Of a stretch of 38,594 bases of DNA, positions 8,581 through 17,062 are shown one piece after another; the first letter of the stretch is position 1, and every line of letters begins with the position of its first letter. The DNA is taken from the NCBI GenBank assembly GCA_025927495.1, contig JAICLH010000006.1, positions 1 to 38,594 of the forward strand, given 5' to 3'. This stretch comes from Gemmatimonadaceae bacterium. Its GTDB lineage: Bacteria; Gemmatimonadota; Gemmatimonadetes; Gemmatimonadales; Gemmatimonadaceae. The notes under the pieces were generated by a model. That model worked only from the letters and a program-made list of their open reading frames with translations. It was not told the origin of the DNA and did no database searches. A program made the translations under genes and the position numbers.

Positions 8581-9072
8581 TCAATGATGGGTCGTGTCTG
8601 GTGGAGCGCTGGTGGTCGTGGTGACGATCGACGAGTCGTCGAGGGCAACGATGCGGCCGTCGCGCTCGACGCTGAACCGCGTGCTCGCTCCACCGGTGAT
8701 GAGCACGCGATAACATCCCGGGTCGAGGGGCAGCGGGCCAATGTTGGTCTCGTAGCCGCGCGGCGGCACTCCGTAGGTAACGGTGTCGGGCGGCGAGCCT
8801 TTGGCGCCGCGGTCGCCGAACGTCCAGTACGGCGTTTTGTCGCCGCAGCGCATCACGGTAAGGCCGTAGAAAAAGTCAGAGGTGCGGCGCAGAAGCGAGA
8901 GATGAAATAGCGGGAGCGGTTTCGCCACCGGCGTGGTGGTGAGACCGCCGCCGTGATCGGCGCACGATGCGGCGCCAACTACGAACAGAGCGATCGATAC
9001 GAGAGCGACGATTCGGCGTACGCGTTGATGGTGCCTCTTCAACACGGCGCGCACAGCGGTCATCTTGCTCAT
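8581..9072 (-). CDS. Exported protein or lipoprotein of unknown function
   Basis: About 163 residues. A basic N-terminus (KRHHQRVRR) and hydrophobic segment (IVALVSIALFVVG) end at AASC, which could be a weak lipobox, so it may be a lipoprotein. The mature part contains FFYGLTVMRCGDK and WTFGDR, then a short beta-rich stretch (GCYRVLITGGAS, RFSVERDGRIVAL) and a Thr/Ser-rich tail ending TTHH. I recognise no family. The start is unclear: ATGs at 9090, 9072 and 9063 are all in frame and none has a good ribosome-binding site. It diverges from copC, and a 57-bp gap (9073-9129) separates them. The next gene on this strand is the metal-binding protein, 114 bp on. Confidence 0.6.
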   Translation of the reverse strand: MSKMTAVRAVLKRHHQRVRRIVALVSIALFVVGAASCADHGGGLTTTPVAKPLPLFHLSLLRRTSDFFYGLTVMRCGDKTPYWTFGDRGAKGSPPDTVTYGVPPRGYETNIGPLPLDPGCYRVLITGGASTRFSVERDGRIVALDDSSIVTTTTSAPPDTTHH

Positions 9073-9129
9073 AGGGAAGCGGCGCGCCATGGCGGCGCCG
9101 CGATCATCGAAAGGAATCGAGGAGACTCA

Positions 9130-9576
9130 ATGCGGGATTCGCAGCATATAGTGGGGCGGACCGCGGCTGCGCCGCGCGTGGCACGGAAGTCGATCGTACG
9201 ACGGACCGCTCTCGCACTTGCGTCGGTAGCATTGTGCATCGGTATCGCGGGCGGCTTCGCGAGGTTCCACACGCACCTCAAGCGTTCGACGCCGAGCGAT
9301 GGCGCAACGTTAGGCGCGCCGCCCAAGGCGCTCGAGCTCTGGTTCACGCAGAAGCCCGAGTTGGCGGCGACGAGCATCATGCTCAGCACGGCTGACGGCG
9401 CGACCGTGTCGTTGGCACCGCTCGCCCTGTCCGACGCGAGCGATACCGCCGCCGTCGTAGCCTCGGTGCGCGGAACGTTGGCACCAGGGTCTTACCGGAT
9501 CCGGTGGCGCACGATGGCGCGCGACGGCCATCCGGCGCGCGGCACGTTGACGTTCACGCTGTCACCGTCTCGCTGA
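9130..9576 (+). CDS. copC: CopC-domain copper resistance protein
   Basis: A 148-residue protein with an N-terminal membrane or signal segment (about 25-43) and a CopC Ig-like domain. The domain start [15 protein letters not shown] matches the CopC pattern in which the first mature histidine binds Cu(II); H47 and H49 are candidates. [11 protein letters not shown] near the end supplies the other conserved ligands (D132, H134). CopC carries periplasmic copper, often for the importer CopD, which is not seen here. The cleavage site before H47 is not a typical AxA, so the protein might stay membrane-anchored; this is odd for the family. The ATG at 9130 follows GAGGAGA with good spacing. The 3' end overlaps the convergent bioB by 23 bp. 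Confidence 0.85.
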   Translation: MRDSQHIVGRTAAAPRVARKSIVRRTALALASVALCIGIAGGFARFHTHLKRSTPSDGATLGAPPKALELWFTQKPELAATSIMLSTADGATVSLAPLALSDASDTAAVVASVRGTLAPGSYRIRWRTMARDGHPARGTLTFTLSPSR

Positions 9577-10603
9577 CGCCGTCGAGCGGATCGCCGGATA
9601 GCGGCGACCCGTCCGGCGCTTCGAGGATGAAACCGGCGTCGCGAATCATCTCCAAATCGTCGCGCGCCGCCTGGCCCGGCGTGGTGAGGTAGTCGCCGAT
9701 GAAGATGGAATTCGCGGGGTAGAGACCCATCACCTGCATGGAGCGCAGGTGCACTTCGCGTCCGCCGGCAATGCGCAGCTCCTGAGACGGCAGCAGCAAG
9801 CGAAAGAGGCACAGCACGCGCAAACAGCGGCGCGGGTCGAGCGCACCGCGATCCGCGAACGGCGTGCCGGCGATCGGGATCAAAAAGTTGAGCGGCACGC
9901 TGCGCACATCCAGTTCACGCAGCGAGAGCGCGAGATCGATGATGTCGTCGTCGGACTCGCCCATGCCGACGATGCCGCCCGAACACGTCTTGAGACCGGC
10001 GGCGCGCACGTGCTCGACCGTTAGGCGTCGGTCGTCGAACGTGTGCGTGGTGCAGACCTCGGAGTGAAACCGCTCGGACGTGTTCAGGTTGTGGTTCACC
10101 TGCGTGACACCGGCGTCGCGCAGCCGGCACGCCTGGTCCTTGCTCAGCAAGCCCAGGCACGCGCAGACGCGCAGGTCGTACGTGTTGCGGATGGCGCGCA
10201 CCGCATCCAGGACTTTCTCGAACACGCGCTCGCCCGGCGTACGCCCCGATATCACGAGGCAGAACGTGCCGGCCTTGACGCTCGCGGCACGCGCGGCGGC
10301 GGCGAGAATCTTGTCGCGGGCGAGGAGCGGATACTTCTCAATCTCGGCCGTCGATACCGCGGATTGCGAGCAGTAATGGCAGTCTTCGGGGCAGAGGCCG
10401 CTCTGCGCGTTGAGCAGAAAGTGCAGCCGGACGCGATTCTGCCAGTAGTGGCGACGCACGCGATAGGCAGCGGCGAGCTGCGCGAGCAACTCGTCGTCGG
10501 GGGCGCGCAGCACGGCGCGGGCGTCTTCACGCCTAACGACCTGCCCAACGAGCGCCTGCGTGGCGAGCGCGTCCCAATCGCAGGCCTGGAGCTGATGCGT
10601 CAT
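9554..10603 (-). CDS. bioB: Biotin synthase
   Basis: A 349-residue radical SAM enzyme that inserts sulfur into dethiobiotin to make biotin. The radical SAM cluster motif is CPEDCHYC (C71, C75, C78), followed by SQSA. Other family blocks are [38 protein letters not shown] and [11 protein letters not shown]. Cysteines in CACLG and CTTHTF plus the Arg of LRIAGGREV fit the auxiliary [2Fe-2S] site of the family. The start overlaps the bioD stop by 4 nt (ATGA). It is the last gene of the biotin operon, and its end overlaps convergent copC. Confidence 0.97.
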   Translation of the reverse strand: MTHQLQACDWDALATQALVGQVVRREDARAVLRAPDDELLAQLAAAYRVRRHYWQNRVRLHFLLNAQSGLCPEDCHYCSQSAVSTAEIEKYPLLARDKILAAAARAASVKAGTFCLVISGRTPGERVFEKVLDAVRAIRNTYDLRVCACLGLLSKDQACRLRDAGVTQVNHNLNTSERFHSEVCTTHTFDDRRLTVEHVRAAGLKTCSGGIVGMGESDDDIIDLALSLRELDVRSVPLNFLIPIAGTPFADRGALDPRRCLRVLCLFRLLLPSQELRIAGGREVHLRSMQVMGLYPANSIFIGDYLTTPGQAARDDLEMIRDAGFILEAPDGSPLSGDPLDGVSETVTA

Positions 10604-11334
10604 CGATGCGCGCGTCCTTCCTCAAAGTGATGGCGTTCCGGCGCGGAGTGGGCGATCAGGCCGCGCAATCCGCTTGCTGCCGCCGCGCGCGCCACGGAGG
10701 AAACGTCGGCGTGCGAAGGGAGCCACGGGAAGCTCACCACGGGCGTGTCCGGAAGCAACGTCCGCAGCGCATCGTGGTTGGTGCGTCGAGCGAGATCCGG
10801 TGCGGCGCCATCGGTTTCGTTCAGCACGACGCCGAGGATGCGCACGCCTCCGTCGCGGAGACGATCCACGGTAAGTCGCGTGTGGTTAATGACGCCGAGC
10901 CGGTTGGCCGCAACGACGATCGCGTCGAGTGACCAACGCTGGAAAAGCGCGAGATATGTGTCGGATTCGGTTATCGGAACGAGGAGGCCGCCGGCACCCT
11001 CGACGAGGATCGCATCGACATCGCGGATGAGCCGATGAAACGATTCGTTGAGCGGATTCATCGCAAGGGGCCGGCCGGAGCGGCGGGCGGCCATCCAGGG
11101 CGCGAGCGGCTCGGCGAGCACGATCGGGCACACGTCGCGCATCGACGCGCCGTTGCCGGCGGCGGCGGCGAGCGCGCGCGCATCGGATGCCGGGTCGTCG
11201 ACGGCCACACCTGTCTCGACGGGTTTCATCGCCGCAACGCGGAGGCCGTCGGCGCGCATGAGGCCCAACAGCGCGCGGCTGACGGTGGTCTTGCCGACGC
11301 CGGTGTCGGTTCCGGTCACGCCTAACCGAATCAT
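10600..11334 (-). CDS. bioD: Dethiobiotin synthetase
   Basis: A 244-residue enzyme that closes the ureido ring of biotin from DAPA, CO2 and ATP. The N-terminal P-loop GTDTGVGKT (residues 8-16) is the BioD signature. It is followed by [19 protein letters not shown] and [14 protein letters not shown] much longer open frame extends upstream through bioA, but that part is an Arg-rich shadow. The real start is ATG 11334, overlapping the bioA stop by 4 nt. The stop overlaps bioB by 4 nt. Confidence 0.95.
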   Translation of the reverse strand: MIRLGVTGTDTGVGKTTVSRALLGLMRADGLRVAAMKPVETGVAVDDPASDARALAAAAGNGASMRDVCPIVLAEPLAPWMAARRSGRPLAMNPLNESFHRLIRDVDAILVEGAGGLLVPITESDTYLALFQRWSLDAIVVAANRLGVINHTRLTVDRLRDGGVRILGVVLNETDGAAPDLARRTNHDALRTLLPDTPVVSFPWLPSHADVSSVARAAAASGLRGLIAHSAPERHHFEEGRAHR

Positions 11335-12599
11335 CGCCAGTCGAGGAAGCGCTCGATCACGCCGTAGATGACCGCGAGCTCGTCGCGCGTGGTGCAGAAC
11401 GGCGGCAGCACGTAGACGACGTTGCCGAGCGGACGCAGCAGGACGCCATTGCGGATAGCGAACGCAGCGAGCTCGCCGCCGACGGTGCTCAGGTATCCGT
11501 CCTCTCCATCGAGGTCCAGCGCGGCGACCGTTCCGAGCACGCGCGTTCGCCGCACGCGCGGGTGCGACGCCAGGCGCGCCATGTGCTCGCGGTGCGCGCT
11601 TTCGATGGCCTCGCGCTTCCGAGCAGAATCGGCGTCGAGGAGCGCGAGGCTCGCGCGGCCGGCGGCGCAGGCGACGGGGTTCGCCGTGTACGAGTGTCCG
11701 TGGAACAGCGTCCGGCGGCGATCCTGGCTCCGGAATCCCTCGAAGACGCGCTCCGTCGTGACCGTGGCGCCGAGTGGAAGCGCGCCTCCCGTTAGGCCTT
11801 TGGACAGGCAGATGATGTCGGGCGCGACGCCGGCGCGCGCACACGCGAAGAGCGGACCGGTGCGACCGAAGCCGGTGAGCACTTCGTCGGCGATGAGGAG
11901 GACATGCGCCTTGGCGCAGCATTCGGCGAGCGCGCGGAGCGTGTGCTCCGGCCACATGCGCATCCCGCCCGCGCCCAGCAGCAATGGCTCTACGATGAGC
12001 GCGCCGAGCTCGGTGCCACGTTGATCGATGAGCGCGCGCAGTGCGGCGACGGTGTCGCCGTCCACGGGATCGGGTAGGCGGTCGACGGACCACAGACGGT
12101 CGGCGAACGGCTCCGTGAACGTGCCGCGCGCGCTGACGCTCATGGCGCCGAACGTGTCGCCGTGGTACGCGTGCTCGATGGCGGCGATGAGGGGGCGATG
12201 CTCGCCGCGGTTGCGCCAGAACTGTAGCGCGGCTTTGACCGCGACCTCGACGGCGGTCGAGCCGTCGTCGGAGAAGAACACACGCGTTAGGCCCGGCGGC
12301 AGCACGTTCACGAGCTCGGCGGCCAAGCGGGCGGCGGGTTCGTGCGTGCATCCGGCGAAGATCACCTGCTCGAGCGTGCGCGACTGCTCGGCGATCGCGG
12401 CCGCGATGGCGGGGTGGCAATGCCCGTGCAGGGTGACCCACCAGGACGAGATCGCGTCGAGGAGGACGCGGCCGTCGGCCGTGTGCAACCGCGCGCCATC
12501 GGCGCGAACGATCGGAACGGGGAGCGGTGCGGTGGCGTGCTGTGTGTACGGGTGCCAGACGTATCGCGCGTCGAGCGCGGTCCACTCGGCGGCGGTCAC
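11331..12599 (-). CDS. bioA: Adenosylmethionine-8-amino-7-oxononanoate aminotransferase
   Basis: A 422-residue class III PLP aminotransferase that converts KAPA to DAPA using SAM as amino donor. BioA features are WHPYTQ (15-20), SSWWVTLHGHCHP (51-63), DDGSTAVEVA (111-120), LIADEVLTGFGRTG (235-248) and the PLP lysine K267 in LSKGLTGG. YTQ and SWW are typical of true BioA rather than other class III members. The start is GTG 12599, which overlaps the bioF stop as GTGA. A longer upstream frame runs through bioF in another frame and is not used. Confidence 0.95.
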   Translation of the reverse strand: MTAAEWTALDARYVWHPYTQHATAPLPVPIVRADGARLHTADGRVLLDAISSWWVTLHGHCHPAIAAAIAEQSRTLEQVIFAGCTHEPAARLAAELVNVLPPGLTRVFFSDDGSTAVEVAVKAALQFWRNRGEHRPLIAAIEHAYHGDTFGAMSVSARGTFTEPFADRLWSVDRLPDPVDGDTVAALRALIDQRGTELGALIVEPLLLGAGGMRMWPEHTLRALAECCAKAHVLLIADEVLTGFGRTGPLFACARAGVAPDIICLSKGLTGGALPLGATVTTERVFEGFRSQDRRRTLFHGHSYTANPVACAAGRASLALLDADSARKREAIESAHREHMARLASHPRVRRTRVLGTVAALDLDGEDGYLSTVGGELAAFAIRNGVLLRPLGNVVYVLPPFCTTRDELAVIYGVIERFLDWR

Positions 12600-13804
12600 G
12601 TGGGGCGGCGCGGCAGCAGGTCGCGGAGCGCGTCCAGGAGGCGCGCGATCTGCTCGGCGGTGTGGGCCGCGCTCGCCGTGATGCGCAAGCGCGAGCTTCC
12701 TAACGGAACGGTCGGCGGCCGGACGGCACCCACCAGGAGCCCCTGTTCCCGGAGCGCGGCACCGATGCGCGCGGTCTCGGCGGCCTCGCGAATGATCACC
12801 GGCACGATGTGCCCGTCGGCCTCGCCGGTGGGTTCGAAGCCGAGCGCGCGGAGGCCGTCGCGGATCGCGCGCGCGTTGGCGCGCAGGTGGTCGCGTCGCC
12901 ACGGCTCGGCTTCGACGATGCGCAGCGCCTCGAGGGTGCCGGCTGCGAGCGCCGGCGGCGCGGCCGTGGTGAACACGAACGCGCGGGCGCGGTTGAGCAG
13001 CCAATCGCGGAGCGGCTGGGAACCGGCGATGAACGCGCCCGTGGTTCCAATAGCCTTGCCAAGGGTACCCATGTTCACGTCGATGTCGTGTTCGACGTTC
13101 CAGCGCTCGGCGGATCCGCGACCGCTCGCGCCTAACACAGCGGTGCCGTGCGCATCGTCCACGTACGTGAACGCGCCGTGCTCGCGCGCAAGATGGACGA
13201 GCGCGTCGAGCGGAAAGAGGTCGCCGTCCATCGAGAACACAGCGTCCACGACGATCCATCGACGACCATTGTGCGGCGCGTCGTCCTGGAGCATGTCGCC
13301 GAGACGTTCGACGTCGAGGTGCGGAAAGATCTTGACTTCGGCGCGCGAGAGGCGGCAGCCGTCGATGAGCGACGCGTGGTTGAGCGCGTCGGCATAGATG
13401 ATGTCGCCCCGCGACGCCAACGCGGGAATCGCACCGGTGTTCGCGGCGTATCCGCTGGCGAAGAGCAGCGCGGCCTCGGTGCCCTTGAACCTCGCGAGCG
13501 CCGCCTCGAGCTGCTCGTGCAACTCGTTCGTCCCCGAGATGAGTCGTGCGGCGGCAGCACCGGTGCCTTCGCGCTCGAGCGCGGCCGAGGTCGCATCGGC
13601 GATCCGCCGATCACCGGCCAGGCCGAGGTAGTCGTTAGACGAGAAGTCGATCGCAGGCCGGCCATCGGCGGACACAGCAGCACCGCGACGCGCGCACACC
13701 GGATGCGTCTCACGCCGGAGATCCGCGTGATCGAGCACGGCGAGATCGCGGCGGAGCACGGCGTCGAGCGTCGCCGGAGACGTCGCAGTCGCATGAGATC
13801 GCAT
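12596..13804 (-). CDS. bioF: 8-amino-7-oxononanoate synthase
   Basis: A 402-residue alpha-oxoamine synthase that condenses pimeloyl-thioester with L-alanine to form KAPA. Key blocks are DFSSNDYLGLA (53-63), SGTNELHEQLE, FASGYAANTG, DDAHGTAVLG (216-225) and the PLP lysine K250 in GTLGKAIG. It is the first gene of bioF-bioA-bioD-bioB, all linked by 4-nt overlaps. BioC/BioH or BioW, needed to make the pimeloyl precursor, are not in this window. The ATG at 13804 has no visible ribosome-binding site and lies 7 nt after a candidate -10 box, so the mRNA may be leaderless. Confidence 0.95.
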   Translation of the reverse strand: MRSHATATSPATLDAVLRRDLAVLDHADLRRETHPVCARRGAAVSADGRPAIDFSSNDYLGLAGDRRIADATSAALEREGTGAAAARLISGTNELHEQLEAALARFKGTEAALLFASGYAANTGAIPALASRGDIIYADALNHASLIDGCRLSRAEVKIFPHLDVERLGDMLQDDAPHNGRRWIVVDAVFSMDGDLFPLDALVHLAREHGAFTYVDDAHGTAVLGASGRGSAERWNVEHDIDVNMGTLGKAIGTTGAFIAGSQPLRDWLLNRARAFVFTTAAPPALAAGTLEALRIVEAEPWRRDHLRANARAIRDGLRALGFEPTGEADGHIVPVIIREAAETARIGAALREQGLLVGAVRPPTVPLGSSRLRITASAAHTAEQIARLLDALRDLLPRRPT

Positions 13805-13811
13805 GGTGCGG

Positions 13812-13841
13812 AGACTACGCAGCTCGCTGACGCGCGGTCAA
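13812..13841 (-). promoter_or_regulatory. Candidate bio operon promoter
   Basis: On the minus strand TTGACC (13836-13841) and TAGTCT (13812-13817) are 18 bp apart. The -10 box ends only 7 nt before the bioF ATG, so transcription would begin at or next to the start codon. No obvious long palindrome marks a biotin repressor site. Confidence 0.45.
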
Positions 13842-13860
13842 GCGGCTACGGGGGCTTGTG

Positions 13861-13889
13861 TTGACGTCGACGGTACCTCCGGATAGCAT
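13861..13889 (+). promoter_or_regulatory. Candidate promoter of the GH127 gene
   Basis: TTGACG (13861-13866), a 17-bp spacer and TAGCAT (13884-13889) form a good sigma70-like promoter facing the glycosidase gene. It lies back-to-back with the bio promoter. Transcription would start near 13896, giving a leader of about 70 nt. Confidence 0.5.
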
Positions 13890-13966
13890 CGCAAAATGGG
13901 TCTGCGCGCACGAGCGTTGCGTGCGATGCGACCGGACTATCGTCGTGCGAGCATGGAGTCAATTCA

Positions 13967-15907
13967 ATGAGTGGCGACGTGACGCGCCGGGAGTTCGTGA
14001 TCGGGGCCGCAGCGGCAGCCGCGGCCGCGACGATCTGGCCACGCCGTGCGTTGGCCGATGGACGTCGGCACTGGATGTCACCGAGCGCGACTGATCCGAC
14101 CATCGCGCAACCGTTCGACCTCGCTCGTGTGCAGCTCGGACCAGGCCCGTTTCTCGACGCAGCGGAGATCGCGCGGCGCCATCTCGCGAGTGTCGATCCG
14201 GATCGCCTGCTGCACATGTTCCGTATCACGGCTGGTCTCCCGTCGTCGGCCCAACCGGTGGGTGGGTGGGAGGCGCCGGTGAACGAGTTGCGCGGACACT
14301 ATACGGGGCACTTCATGTCGGGGTGCGCGCTCATGAGCACGAGCATGCGCGATCCCGAGCTGCGCAAGCGCGGCGCGTACGTGGTGAGCGTGCTGGCACA
14401 GTGCCAACAGGTGCACGGCAACGGCTACGTGAGCGCCTTCCCCGAGGAGTTCTTCGACCGGCTGCGCGAAGGGAAGAACGTGTGGGCGCCGTTCTATACG
14501 ATCCACAAGATCATGGCCGGCTTGTTGGACACGTACACGTACACCGGCAACGCACAGGCGATGACGGTGTTGACGGAACTCGCGACGTGGACGCGCGGCT
14601 GGGTTAGCCCGTTAGGCGATGAGGAAATGGCGCGCGTGCTGGAGCGCGAGTACGGCGGGATGAACGAAGTGTTGTACAACCTCTCCGCCGTGACGGGCGA
14701 CGCGCAGTGGGCGCACCTCGCGCACCGGTTCGATCACGAGCGAGTATTCGCACCGCTCGCGATGGGCCGCGACGAGCTCATGGGGCTGCACGTCAACACC
14801 ACGATTCCCAAGATCATCGGCGCCGCGCGCCGGTACGAAGTGACGGGCGATGCGCGCTATCACGCGGTGGCCGACTATTTCTGGCGTGAGGTCACGGGTC
14901 ATCGCGCGTACTGCACCGGCGGCACGAGCAACGGCGAAGGATGGCAGGCGGAGCCGGATATCCTCTCGACGCAGCTGAGCGGATACACGCAGGAGTGCTG
15001 CACGACGTACAACATGCTCAAGCTGACGCGGCACGTGTTCGGGTGGACGGCCGACCCGCGCTGCGCCGATTTCTACGAACGGGCGCTGTTCAACGGCATC
15101 CTGGGCACACAGCATCCCGCGGATGGCATGACGCTCTACTACGTGCCGCTCGCGTCCGGATTCTGGAAACTGTTCGGCCATCCCAACGAGTCGTTCTGGT
15201 GCTGCAACGGGACCGGGCTCGAGTCGTACTCGAAGTTCGGCGACAGCATCTACTTTCACGACGACGCCGGCGTCTACGTCAATCTGTTCATCGCGTCGGA
15301 GCTCGACTGGCAGGAGCGCGGCGTCCGCCTGGTGCAGGAGACGCGGTTCCCGCTCGAGGAATCGACGCATCTCACGATACGCTGCTCGCGCCCGACGCGC
15401 TTCGCGATGCGCGTGCGCGTGCCTTACTGGGTTGGGCGCGGCGGATCGGCGTCGCTCAACGGCCGCCGACTGGATGCGTTCGCGGCGCCGAGCAGCTATC
15501 TGGTGCTCGACCGCACGTGGCGGGATGGCGACCGGCTCGAGCTGACGCTGCCGATGGCGCTGCACGCCGATGCGACGCCGGACGATGCGACGGTCCAGGC
15601 CATGATGTATGGACCGTTGGTGCTGGCCGGTCGGTTCGGTACAGCCGGTCTCACACCGGACGTGCTGCGCGCCGAACCCACCAAACCGCGCACGGTGCCG
15701 GAGTACAAGGCCGACCCGGTGCCGGCACCGTCGTTCGTGTCGTCGGGCAGCGACCTATCGGCCTGGATCACGAAACGGTCGCGCCCGGGCGCGCCGCTCG
15801 AGTTCCGCACCGTTGGGCAGCCGACCGACGTGACGCTCGTCCCCCTCAACACCGTGATCGACGAGCGCTACGCCGTGTACTGGAAGGTCACGCCGCGCGC
15901 CACGTGA
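13967..15907 (+). CDS. Tat-exported GH127/DUF1680-family glycosidase (beta-L-arabinofuranosidase-like)
   Basis: A 646-residue enzyme. The N-terminus carries a twin-arginine signal (TRREFVIG, then an Ala-rich core to about residue 30), so it is exported folded. The (alpha/alpha)6 catalytic part contains GGTSNGEGW (E324), TQECCTTYN (E343, C345) and FWCCNGTGLES (C412, C413). These match the Zn-bound Glu-Cys3 active site of GH127, where a cysteine is the nucleophile. C-terminal beta domains follow (NLFIASELDW, YGPLVLAGRF). Known GH127/GH146 enzymes release L-arabinofuranose from plant or cell-wall glycans, but the substrate here is untested. ATG 13967 follows GGAG with 9-10 nt spacing. It stands alone between the bio operon and a convergent gene, with no other sugar genes nearby. 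Confidence 0.92.
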   Translation: MSGDVTRREFVIGAAAAAAAATIWPRRALADGRRHWMSPSATDPTIAQPFDLARVQLGPGPFLDAAEIARRHLASVDPDRLLHMFRITAGLPSSAQPVGGWEAPVNELRGHYTGHFMSGCALMSTSMRDPELRKRGAYVVSVLAQCQQVHGNGYVSAFPEEFFDRLREGKNVWAPFYTIHKIMAGLLDTYTYTGNAQAMTVLTELATWTRGWVSPLGDEEMARVLEREYGGMNEVLYNLSAVTGDAQWAHLAHRFDHERVFAPLAMGRDELMGLHVNTTIPKIIGAARRYEVTGDARYHAVADYFWREVTGHRAYCTGGTSNGEGWQAEPDILSTQLSGYTQECCTTYNMLKLTRHVFGWTADPRCADFYERALFNGILGTQHPADGMTLYYVPLASGFWKLFGHPNESFWCCNGTGLESYSKFGDSIYFHDDAGVYVNLFIASELDWQERGVRLVQETRFPLEESTHLTIRCSRPTRFAMRVRVPYWVGRGGSASLNGRRLDAFAAPSSYLVLDRTWRDGDRLELTLPMALHADATPDDATVQAMMYGPLVLAGRFGTAGLTPDVLRAEPTKPRTVPEYKADPVPAPSFVSSGSDLSAWITKRSRPGAPLEFRTVGQPTDVTLVPLNTVIDERYAVYWKVTPRAT

Positions 15908-15962
15908 GGCGCGAACGGCGCTCCACCCCGCCGAGATGGCCGCGGTGATCGCCAAAGCCGAA

Positions 15963-15976
15963 GAACCAGCTGGTTC
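15963..15976. other. Perfect 14-bp palindrome in a convergent gap
   Basis: GAACCAG pairs with CTGGTTC with no loop, between the ends of the GH127 gene and the racemase-family gene (98-bp gap, 15908-16005). It could act as a weak bidirectional terminator or a dimeric-protein site. It has no T-run on either side. Confidence 0.35.
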
Positions 15977-16005
15977 CTAACGCTGATCGTCGGCGGTCGC
16001 GGCCG

Positions 16006-17058
16006 TCACCAGATGTCGCCGACCGTGAAGCCGTCGGGGAACGGATCGGTTGGGTCGACCACGTAGGAGCTGAAGCCGGTGATCCACGCCTGACCGCTGA
16101 GGGTGGGCACGACGGCGCGGTACGGTCCGACCGTCGTTTCCTCCACGAGGCGCCCGGTGAACACGGTGCCTAACACGCCCTCGTGGTGGAAGTCTCGCTC
16201 GAGCGTCAGCAGGCCGCGCGCATGGAGCGTCGCCATCTTCGCGCACGTGCCGGTGCCGCACGGCGAGCGGTCGATGGCCCCCGTCCACGTGGCGGGACGG
16301 TTCCAGTCGAGGGTGCCCGTCGAAACGACGACGGCGTTACGCGCGTGCGCGCCTGGCGAGGCCGGCGCACCCGACAACTGCGCGATCGTAATGCCGGAGA
16401 ACCCTGGCTGCTCGGGATGGACCACCGGCAACTGCTCGCGGGCGGCAGCCTTGATCATCTCGCCGAACCGCACGATGTCGCGGCCCTCGTCCGGCGTCAG
16501 GCGGAGGCCGAAGCGCGCCGCGTCGGCGATGACGTAAAACATTCCGCCGTACGCGACATCGACCGGGACGGTGCCCAGGTGCGGCACCTCGACCGGCGCG
16601 TCGAGATGCACCGCGAAGGCGGGGACGTTGCGGAACGTGACGCGCTCGACTTTGCCGTTTGCGCACTCTGCGCGCACGCGCACGAGACCCGCGGGCGTCT
16701 CGAGGGTGAGCTCGGTCACCGGCTCTCGCATCGGCACCATGCCCGTCTCGAGCAGCACCGTCGTGACGCAGATCGTGTTGGTGCCCGACATGCCGGGGTA
16801 CTCGACCTGCTCCATGATCACAAAGCCCGCGTCCGCGTCCGGATGCGTGGGCGGCAGGATCACGTTGCAGTTGGCGGCGGGGTAGCCGCGCGGCTCGCGC
16901 AGCATGCGCAGCCGGAGCGCGTCGGCGTGGTCGCGCAGGTGGCACATCTTCTCGAACATCGATGCACCGGGCACGTCGATCACGCCGCCGACGATCACGC
17001 GACCAGGCTCGCCGCACGCGTGTGCGTCGACGGCGTGAATCATCGAAGCGAATCGCAT
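16006..17058 (-). CDS. Proline racemase-family protein (hydroxyproline epimerase or dehydratase type)
   Basis: A 350-residue member of the proline racemase superfamily, whose enzymes act on proline or hydroxyproline by two facing acid/base residues. The second catalytic cysteine is present in DRSPCGTGTCAK (C267). At the first site the usual MCGHG is replaced by MSGTN, with S91 where racemases have Cys. Cys/Cys enzymes are racemases or 4-hydroxyproline epimerases; Thr/Cys enzymes are trans-3-hydroxyproline dehydratases; Ser/Cys members are less clear, though epimerase activity has been reported for some. I therefore do not assign a substrate. Starts at ATG 17058 or 17043 are both possible. It begins 4 bp after the mgtA stop on the same strand, so they are probably co-transcribed, an unexpected pair. 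Confidence 0.88.
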   Translation of the reverse strand: MRFASMIHAVDAHACGEPGRVIVGGVIDVPGASMFEKMCHLRDHADALRLRMLREPRGYPAANCNVILPPTHPDADAGFVIMEQVEYPGMSGTNTICVTTVLLETGMVPMREPVTELTLETPAGLVRVRAECANGKVERVTFRNVPAFAVHLDAPVEVPHLGTVPVDVAYGGMFYVIADAARFGLRLTPDEGRDIVRFGEMIKAAAREQLPVVHPEQPGFSGITIAQLSGAPASPGAHARNAVVVSTGTLDWNRPATWTGAIDRSPCGTGTCAKMATLHARGLLTLERDFHHEGVLGTVFTGRLVEETTVGPYRAVVPTLSGQAWITGFSSYVVDPTDPFPDGFTVGDIW

Positions 17059-17062
17059 CGAG

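Noticed and set aside
11335-12585. A long N-terminal extension of bioD through bioA (661-codon frame)
   Set aside because: The extension is Arg/Ala/His-rich shadow sequence of bioA. The [10 protein letters not shown]-loop fixes the true start at 11334, where the ATGA overlap lies.
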